Part shown: positions 1 through 5,633 of the stretch, piece after piece
How positions within the stretch are numbered: the first letter of the stretch is position 1
How the letters are laid out: every line of letters starts with the position of its first letter
Source: JBGTLU01 sp041743935
GTDB taxonomy: Bacteria; Bacteroidota; Bacteroidia; Sphingobacteriales; Sphingobacteriaceae
Direction of reading: 5' to 3'
Assembly (NCBI GenBank): GCA_041743935.1
Contig: JBGTLU010000045.1
Coordinates: 1-25,626 of the forward strand
Length of the DNA stretch: 25,626 nt
Program-made: the position numbers and the translations under genes
Notes under the pieces: model-generated
The model's input: only the letters and a program-made list of their open reading frames with translations
The model's database searches: none
What the model was told of the DNA's origin: nothing

Positions 1-779
1 TCATTGGCTTCAAACATTACCGAATTTAATTCATCTACGTTTGAAACAAAATACGTGTTCGGATTTTGTTTGCGACAAACATCGTACAACACTTTTCCGT
101 TGGATGATTTTTTACCAGATACAAACACAATTTTGTCGAATTGTTTTGCAAAAGTTCTTAATTCCTCGTCACGGTTAGAAACTTGCCTGCAAATGGTATC
201 GTTCGCTTTTAAATCATAACCCCGATTAATTAATTCGTTTTTAATTTTATAAAAATTATCGGTGCTTTTGGTGGTTTGGCTGTATAGTGTAATGGAGTTT
301 GGTAATTCCACGCCATCTAGTTCTGCAATATCCTGAAAAACGATGGCTTGGTTAGAAGTTTGCCCTTGAAGACCAATTACTTCTGCGTGGCCGTGTTTAC
401 CATAAATTAAAATTTTCTCTTCTTGATCGTGCGAAGATTTGATCCTATTCTGTAATTTAAGTACCACCGGACAAGAAGCATCAATCAATTGTATGTTATT
501 TGCCAAAGCTGTTTTGTACGTTTCGGGGGCTTCGCCATGTGCCCTTATTAAAACTTTATCGTTTTTAATTTCTTTCAAATCATCGTGATTAATGATTTTT
601 AAGCCTTTTTTTCGGAGCCTTTCTACTTCTTCATCGTTATGAACAATATCTCCCAAACAGTATAAATAACCTTGTTCGGCTAAAATTTCCTCGGCCATAT
701 CAATGGCATACACTACCCCAAAACAAAATCCGGAATCTTGGTCTACGGTAACTTTTAAATTTAGTTTGGAAGTATTCAT
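1..779 (-). CDS. ispH: 4-hydroxy-3-methylbut-2-enyl diphosphate reductase IspH (partial, cut at left edge)
   Basis: IspH (LytB) is the last enzyme of the MEP pathway: it reduces HMBPP to IPP and DMAPP in the cytoplasm with a [4Fe-4S] cluster. I translated 259 codons from the ATG at 777-779 to the window edge; the C-terminus lies outside. All three cluster cysteines are visible: C19 in SGFCFG, C103 in DASCPVV and C197 in TICRQVSNR. The substrate-binding parts are also present: H47, H81 (RAHGE), H131/E133 in GHAEVIG, and SGKKSSNGK near 221-229. The gene starts 10 nt after the cruF-like stop on the same strand, so it is probably the distal gene of the carotenoid run. That fits, since IPP and DMAPP are carotenoid precursors. 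The identification is secure; only co-transcription is inferred. Confidence 0.96.
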   Translation of the reverse strand, partial: MNTSKLNLKVTVDQDSGFCFGVVYAIDMAEEILAEQGYLYCLGDIVHNDEEVERLRKKGLKIINHDDLKEIKNDKVLIRAHGEAPETYKTALANNIQLIDASCPVVLKLQNRIKSSHDQEEKILIYGKHGHAEVIGLQGQTSNQAIVFQDIAELDGVELPNSITLYSQTTKSTDNFYKIKNELINRGYDLKANDTICRQVSNRDEELRTFAKQFDKIVFVSGKKSSNGKVLYDVCRKQNPNTYFVSNVDELNSVMFEAN

Positions 780-789
780 TGCCTCAAAA

Positions 790-1437
790 TTACGAAAAAT
801 GTATAGTTAAACCGATAAAGAATAATAACTGCAAGATATAAAGTAAAAGAGAAAGGTTATTATTTTTAGAAAATGGTAAGGCATAAAAAATAAGCAGTAA
901 ACTATAAGAAACTACAAACCATGCTGCATAGTTTTGCCACGGAATTATTCCCCCAGCCCAATGCCAATAATCAAGGGCAGATGCCAATGGTTCGATGAAA
1001 AAATCGACCAAAACCATTAAACTTGCTCCAATAAAAGACTTGAAGAACAGGTTTTTTGCACCCATAAATCTTTGCACCACTGTTCCGGCTAGGTAACTCA
1101 TGTATACCCAGTTTGTCCCAATTAACAAGGGAACAGAAAAAACCTTTAGTCCAAAAGTATCCCCGTATACATAATCGCCAAAAATTAATTTGGTATGCAC
1201 GCCAATTACTTCTATAAAAAATCCGATTAAAAAAGCTGCTAACAAGTAAATTCCAAAAGCCATGTTCCATTCTTTGTGCACCAAGCCTAAGGCTATCAAC
1301 ATAGAGAATAAATGAACTGGTACTAGAGAGTTAAATAGAGAAAAAGTTTGAGGGATACACAACCCTAAAAATCCGAAGAAATGAAATAGAATAATGAAAG
1401 TTATACTTACTTTTTGCTTATCTGTCGTCCTTTCCAT
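790..1437 (-). CDS. cruF: CruF-like carotenoid biosynthesis membrane protein (DUF422)
   Basis: A 215-aa protein with about six or seven hydrophobic segments. It carries the hallmarks of the CruF / bisanhydrobacterioruberin hydratase family: an FFIEVIGVHT stretch, then FGDYVYGDTFG, a VPLLIGTNWVYM segment, an internal DFFIEPLA, and WHWAGGIIPWQNYAAWF. Characterised members hydrate the C-1',2' double bond of acyclic carotenoid ends (the 1'-hydroxyl of myxol- or flexixanthin-type pigments). The ATG lies 31 bp inside the 3' end of the upstream glycosyltransferase gene, so translation is probably coupled. The neighbours (glycosyltransferase, acyltransferases, ispH) support a carotenoid role. The family is clear; the exact substrate and the hydratase activity are inferred from relatives. 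Confidence 0.85.
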   Translation of the reverse strand: MERTTDKQKVSITFIILFHFFGFLGLCIPQTFSLFNSLVPVHLFSMLIALGLVHKEWNMAFGIYLLAAFLIGFFIEVIGVHTKLIFGDYVYGDTFGLKVFSVPLLIGTNWVYMSYLAGTVVQRFMGAKNLFFKSFIGASLMVLVDFFIEPLASALDYWHWAGGIIPWQNYAAWFVVSYSLLLIFYALPFSKNNNLSLLLYILQLLFFIGLTIHFS

Positions 1438-2504
1438 ACTATCGTGTTGGTCAAGTATTTTTGGATAGAAATTGCTGATATTACAACCAGCATAATCATT
1501 TGAAGCGGATGTAAAAGTAAGTTTTGCAAAAAGGATTGATTGCTCAAAGAAGCTACCATAAACCTGATTCCAATGGTTAAACTAATGCTTAAAACTACTA
1601 ATTGCAAGCTTAAAACATTAAATACTGCCGCATATCCAAAAAATACTAAGAAAATAAACCCCAATAGGGCAAAAAAGTTGTAACTAAATCCGGCTAAAAT
1701 ATTTTTACCAAAACCCTGTACCGATTGCTTGAGCGATTCGTACATCCTGCATGCAATAAAACCATTCCCAAGTAAAACTTCGCCTCGGAAAGTAGTTCTT
1801 TTTACTTCTTTCATGATGGCAATATCCTCTACAATTTCTTCTTTTACTTTCTCGTGCCATTGGAAAACATCATACTGCTCTGCTCTAAAAAGCATAAACT
1901 GTCCGCAAGCCGCACTTAATGAGGGGTATTTGCTCAATAAAACCAAACGAATGGGTAAAAGAGATATCAAAATCCAATTCATGAGTGGTACCACTATTTT
2001 TTCACCCAAAGTAAATGTTTTCTGATCTGGGAAAAGAGATAAAAGAGAGAGCCCGTTAATTCGCATGCGGTGTAAGGCATGGTTTATTAGTCCTTTCCCA
2101 ATTTCCACGTCGGCATCCAGAAATAAATAAAAATCACCTTTCGCTTTGTTAGCTAATTGATAGCAAGCATAATTTTTTCCCAACCAATCGTGGGGTAATT
2201 TTTCGCCTTGTATGAACTTAAATTTTGGTTTATCTTCTATGTATTGTTGTACAATATCGGACGTGCTATCGGTAGAGTTATCGTCTAATACTATCACCTC
2301 ATAGTTTTCATAATCTTGTTCGTGTATAGAATTTAAGAGTCTAAATATGGAATTTTCCTCGTTTCGAGCTGGTATTAAAATCGACACAAAATCACGATAC
2401 TTAACTGGTGTTGCCGGAAGTTTTGGATTAGAAATAAAATTAAATACGGTTACAGAAAATCTAACTATTAAAAAAACATACACCAAATAAATAAATATAA
2501 TCAT
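1407..2504 (-). CDS. Family 2 glycosyltransferase, CrtQ/CruG-like, probably acting on a carotenoid
   Basis: A 365-aa membrane-anchored GT2 enzyme. Seen in order: an N-terminal membrane segment (1-25), the nucleotide-binding start SILIPARNEE (41-50), VLDDNSTDST with D74/D75, GKNYACYQ (109-116), the metal-binding DAD motif at 130-132, a probable catalytic ED at 225-226, an RMYESLKQSVQGFGK stretch (252-266), two or three C-terminal membrane segments, and a tail containing WKGRQISK. The WKGRQ tail, the GK-x-x-ACYQ element and the RMY segment resemble what I recall of staphylococcal CrtQ, which glucosylates 4,4'-diaponeurosporenoate, and CruG-type enzymes. The ATG overlaps the upstream acyltransferase stop as ATGA. 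The likely job is adding a sugar to the hydroxylated carotenoid made with the CruF-like protein; acceptor and sugar are inferred. Confidence 0.82.
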   Translation of the reverse strand: MIIFIYLVYVFLIVRFSVTVFNFISNPKLPATPVKYRDFVSILIPARNEENSIFRLLNSIHEQDYENYEVIVLDDNSTDSTSDIVQQYIEDKPKFKFIQGEKLPHDWLGKNYACYQLANKAKGDFYLFLDADVEIGKGLINHALHRMRINGLSLLSLFPDQKTFTLGEKIVVPLMNWILISLLPIRLVLLSKYPSLSAACGQFMLFRAEQYDVFQWHEKVKEEIVEDIAIMKEVKRTTFRGEVLLGNGFIACRMYESLKQSVQGFGKNILAGFSYNFFALLGFIFLVFFGYAAVFNVLSLQLVVLSISLTIGIRFMVASLSNQSFLQNLLLHPLQMIMLVVISAISIQKYLTNTIVWKGRQISKK

Positions 2505-3124
2505 ACCGATTGTTGCACATGTTGTGATTTTACTTCTTGGTAAAATCGGTTATATTGCTGTTCTAAATCTCTTAAATTTGTTTCCTTTTCTAATGTAATG
2601 ACTTTGAAATATATAAAAGCACTTGGCTTTCGGGAAGCAAAATAATCAATTACTGTAACTTGAAAAATTACTTGAAGTGGATATTGGCTAAACTCTAAAA
2701 TTTTAGCCATCCCTTTCTCCATTTTTAATTCTGGGATATGATTAGAATAGAGTTTTCCTTGCGGATAAATGAGCACTAGATTATTGGCGTTTTGCAGTAA
2801 CTCAGAAACATATTGTAAAGAATTTATGGCGGATTTATTCCCCTTTCGTATAGAAAAAGCACCCGCCCACCTAAACAATATATGCTTACGCAAAGTATGC
2901 TCTAATACCAATACATGAAACTTTTTTTTAAATATTTTAGCTTGTACGTAATAACTCAAAAAACCATCCCACCAAGAAAAATGATTGGCAATTAATAGAA
3001 CGGATTGTTCGGTATTAAAAGATATAGGTTTATAAATTACTTTTTTAAAATGCCTATTTACATATCCATTAACTATCCATTTAAAAACAGGATGTAATAG
3101 GGCAATGTGTTGAGCTTTTATCAC
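2501..3124 (-). CDS. PlsC-like acyltransferase (first of a tandem pair)
   Basis: A 207-aa member of the lysophospholipid acyltransferase superfamily. The catalytic HX4D motif is NHFSWWD with H48 and D53. A block-II-like SIRKGN with R93 follows, and the substrate block reads YPQGK at 120-124 where the family norm is FPEG. The start is GTG at 3122-3124, overlapping the upstream stop as GTGA; no ATG fits the homologous N-terminus. The downstream paralogue-like gene (208 aa) aligns without gaps over at least the first 120 residues, which suggests tandem duplication. Sitting between another acyltransferase and a carotenoid-type glycosyltransferase, it may esterify a carotenoid glycoside with a fatty acid, as CrtO does in staphyloxanthin. 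A general lipid role is the alternative. Confidence 0.8.
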   Translation of the reverse strand: MIKAQHIALLHPVFKWIVNGYVNRHFKKVIYKPISFNTEQSVLLIANHFSWWDGFLSYYVQAKIFKKKFHVLVLEHTLRKHILFRWAGAFSIRKGNKSAINSLQYVSELLQNANNLVLIYPQGKLYSNHIPELKMEKGMAKILEFSQYPLQVIFQVTVIDYFASRKPSAFIYFKVITLEKETNLRDLEQQYNRFYQEVKSQHVQQSV

Positions 3125-3747
3125 TTTAAATACCTAAACTGATCGGTTATTTTTTGCTTATAGAAAGCGTTATACTCATCAGAAAGTTTTTGAATATCTG
3201 TAAAATCTGATAATTCTGATAATTTGGTATAGATAGCCGCACTTGGTTTTAAACTATGAAAATACTCGAAACTTAATACCGTGTGCAGAATTTCTGTTTT
3301 TGCTGGATTTACCTCTTTCATCAACCAACTTAATCCTCTACCAAACTTTACAAAATCTGTATATTGTGAGTCAAAACCGGCTTGCGGAAAAATGAGCACC
3401 ATGTTATTCGGATTTTCTAACAATTCAATAGTATAATCAAAAGATGCTTTTATATCACGTGGTGTGTTTCCGATAGAATACCCACCTACATGTACAAAAT
3501 ATGGATGTTCTTTTAAACCGTTTTCATAAATCATTACGTGGTAATTTTTGGTGGTTTTTGAGATCATCATGTGTCCAATCATAAACGGATCCCAATAACT
3601 AAAATGATTGGCAAAAATCAGAGTAGATTTTGATGGATTTACTTCTACCAATTGATAGTCAACTTTTTTAAATGTTCTGCCAAAGCGCCATTTCAGAAAC
3701 GGTTTAATGAAAGCAAATAACCAATCTTTTCTTTTAGCTTTTTGCAT
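3121..3747 (-). CDS. PlsC-like acyltransferase (second of a tandem pair, atypical motifs)
   Basis: A 208-aa relative of the neighbouring acyltransferase with catalytic H48 and D53 (NHFSYWD) at identical positions. It diverges from the family more than its neighbour does: the block that normally reads FPEG is FPQAG (120-124), and the block-II region reads YSIGNTPR without the arginine found at position 93 of the other copy. It begins at an ATG (3745-3747) that lies 14 bp inside the upstream hydrolase gene, and its TGA overlaps the next GTG start, so all three genes look translationally coupled. It could have another acyl donor or acceptor, or act as a partner of the first copy. Family assignment is firm; function is inferred. 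Confidence 0.77.
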   Translation of the reverse strand: MQKAKRKDWLFAFIKPFLKWRFGRTFKKVDYQLVEVNPSKSTLIFANHFSYWDPFMIGHMMISKTTKNYHVMIYENGLKEHPYFVHVGGYSIGNTPRDIKASFDYTIELLENPNNMVLIFPQAGFDSQYTDFVKFGRGLSWLMKEVNPAKTEILHTVLSFEYFHSLKPSAAIYTKLSELSDFTDIQKLSDEYNAFYKQKITDQFRYLK

Positions 3748-4552
3748 GTTGCTCTATTATTGGATTTAATTTCTGATTAACAATATCATGGCCATCATCC
3801 ACCAAAATTACCTTGCAAGATGCTAATCCTACAGCAAAATTTTCAACTTTTTTAGCTTTTATCAACTTGTCTTTTTTGCCGGTAATTACTAAAACAGGGG
3901 TGTTATTCTCTTTAATTTGCTGATAAAGTAAAGCAACATCAGGCTTTATGGTTTTATAAAAATGCAAAGAGCGGAAAGAAACTAATCTGGTTTGCAAGTT
4001 TCTGGTTTCATATTTAGCAGTAAAATGTAATTGCTTATCTATTAATCGCAACCAGTGTGCTGTTTCTATTGCTAGTAGAATTGGTTTTGGTTTGTAAGTT
4101 AAATAATGGGTTATTTTTTTTCCGATGATGGTATTGCTCCCAAAAGATTGTAATGTGTTTTTATATAATCCGGCAGGAGAAATTAATATCATTCTCTTTA
4201 TTATTTGGGGATTTTGTTGATATATGCTTAAACAAAATGATGCTCCCATGGAATAACCAATTAGGCTTAACTCAACGGCATTAAATTGAACTTTGATTAA
4301 ATCTATCAATTCTATGAGTGCAGAAATGGGCATTCCTTTCAGAATAGTAGCATCACTTTCGTCCAACAACTCAGAATGGCCATGAAAAAACACATCGAAA
4401 CTTAGTATCGTATACTCATCACCTAATGATTTTTCTAATGGCGCAAATTGTCTGCCGTGCATGCCAAAACCATGGAAAGCAATGGCCAAGTTTTTCCCAT
4501 TACCATACGTGTAATAATGCCATTTACCTATTGTTGTTTGTATAAAATTCAA
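3734..4552 (-). CDS. Alpha/beta-fold hydrolase at the head of the carotenoid tailoring run
   Basis: A 272-aa cytoplasmic alpha/beta hydrolase. Visible elements are the oxyanion-hole HGFG (27-30), a DVFFHGHS strand-turn, the nucleophile elbow GYSMG with S101, a probable acid D228 in TGKKD and a catalytic H255 in DDGHD. The triad is complete, so hydrolytic or acyl-transfer activity is plausible. The only fitting start is TTG at 4550-4552: the next in-frame Met (residue 31) is inside the fold and no in-frame ATG lies upstream. The gene overlaps the acyltransferase behind it by 14 bp and follows asd by 43 bp. It might remove or exchange acyl chains in the same pathway; no substrate can be read from sequence. 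Confidence 0.8.
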   Translation of the reverse strand: MNFIQTTIGKWHYYTYGNGKNLAIAFHGFGMHGRQFAPLEKSLGDEYTILSFDVFFHGHSELLDESDATILKGMPISALIELIDLIKVQFNAVELSLIGYSMGASFCLSIYQQNPQIIKRMILISPAGLYKNTLQSFGSNTIIGKKITHYLTYKPKPILLAIETAHWLRLIDKQLHFTAKYETRNLQTRLVSFRSLHFYKTIKPDVALLYQQIKENNTPVLVITGKKDKLIKAKKVENFAVGLASCKVILVDDGHDIVNQKLNPIIEQHAKS

Positions 4553-4595
4553 AGTAATATAATGATTTAGGCCTAAAAAATCTCGACCATATTGG

Positions 4596-5585
4596 TTAAA
4601 CCAATTTATTGGCTACTAGATATTCTGCAATTTGTACTGCATTGGTTGCTGCCCCTTTTCGCAAATTGTCAGAAACAATCCACATGTTTAGGGTATTGGC
4701 CTGAGATTCATCCCTACGTAATCTACCAACAAAAACTTCATCACGCTCATGGGCAGTTAATGGCATTGGGTATAAAAACTCAGCAATATTATCTTGCACA
4801 CTAATTCCCGGAGAATTTGTCAATAGTGTTCGCACATCATCCAAGTCAAAATCCTTGGCAAACTCAACATTTACTGATTCTGAATGCCCACCCATTACCG
4901 GAATACGAACCGTAGTTGCCGTAACCCGAATGGAATCATCACCCATAATTTTATTTGTCTCTTTCACCATTTTCATTTCCTCCTTAGTGTACCCATTTTC
5001 CATGAAAACATCAATTTGCGGAATAGCATTCATATCAATTTTATACTTATACGCCATCTCTGCATCAATCCCATTTCGTTCATTCATTAATTGATCAACT
5101 GCTTTTACACCAGTTCCGGTAACTGATTGGTAGGTAGAAACTACCACTCTTTTTATGCCATATTTTTTATGCAAAGGCTGCAATGCAACTACCATTTGTA
5201 TGGTAGAGCAATTTGGATTGGCTATGATTTTATCCTCTTTGGTTAAAACATGAGCATTTACTTCTGGCACTACCAATTTTTTTGTTGGATCCATGCGCCA
5301 AGCCGAAGAATTGTCAATTACGGTTGTACCAACTGCTGCAAATCGTGGCGCATGTTCTAATGAAGTAGTACCTCCGGCAGAAAACAAGGCAATCTGTGGC
5401 CGTGCTGCAATGGCATCATTCATGGATAGTACTTTGTACTTTTTACCCTTAAATGTTATCTCTTTTCCAATGCTTTTATCTGATGCAACAAGCAATAATT
5501 CCGTAACCGGAAAATCTCTTTCAGCCAAAATTTCCAACATTTTTGTTCCAACCAAACCGGTAGCTCCAACAACTGCAATCTTCAT
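4596..5585 (-). CDS. asd: Aspartate-semialdehyde dehydrogenase
   Basis: Asd reduces L-aspartyl-4-phosphate to L-aspartate-4-semialdehyde with NADPH, the branch point to lysine/diaminopimelate, threonine and methionine. The 329-aa product has the N-terminal nucleotide-binding loop GATGLVG (7-13), the active-site cysteine C126 in NPNCSTIQ, the QSVTGTG loop (153-159) and the catalytic histidine H234 in MGGHSESV. Length matches the family. It begins at an ATG (5583-5585) and is divergent from the lamin-tail gene. A weak inverted repeat (5-bp arms ATTGG/CCAAT, 4591-4605) straddles the stop codon, but it is too weak to call a terminator, so read-through into the carotenoid run is possible. Confidence 0.96.
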   Translation of the reverse strand: MKIAVVGATGLVGTKMLEILAERDFPVTELLLVASDKSIGKEITFKGKKYKVLSMNDAIAARPQIALFSAGGTTSLEHAPRFAAVGTTVIDNSSAWRMDPTKKLVVPEVNAHVLTKEDKIIANPNCSTIQMVVALQPLHKKYGIKRVVVSTYQSVTGTGVKAVDQLMNERNGIDAEMAYKYKIDMNAIPQIDVFMENGYTKEEMKMVKETNKIMGDDSIRVTATTVRIPVMGGHSESVNVEFAKDFDLDDVRTLLTNSPGISVQDNIAEFLYPMPLTAHERDEVFVGRLRRDESQANTLNMWIVSDNLRKGAATNAVQIAEYLVANKLV

Positions 5586-5633
5586 ATTATCTTAATATTT
5601 AATTTTTATATTTAGGGTTGATATCTGACAAAT
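5586..5633. promoter_or_regulatory. Divergent promoter region asd / lamin-tail gene
   Basis: This 48-bp gap must serve asd (minus) and the lamin-tail gene (plus). Two near matches to the Bacteroidota -7 element TAnnTTTG are seen: TATATTTA at 5607-5614 on plus, and CATATTTG on minus (plus 5629-5636, overlapping the ATG at 5634). Each has one mismatch, and neither has a clear -33 TTTG at the right distance. The call rests on geometry and these weak matches. Confidence 0.3.

Noticed and set aside
4..219. Plus-strand open frame of 71 codons at the left edge.
   Set aside because: It is antisense to the clear ispH coding sequence, which explains the region with all cluster cysteines.
4550..4557. 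TTACTTTG on the minus strand as a -7 promoter element of the hydrolase gene.
   Set aside because: It overlaps the only plausible start codon (TTG 4550-4552), so transcription from it would begin inside the gene.
4566..4605. A 12-bp palindrome (TTTAGGCCTAAA) and an ATTGG/CCAAT inverted repeat as a terminator after asd.
   Set aside because: The palindrome has no loop and the other stem is only 5 bp; no T tract follows directly. Reported only as a caveat.
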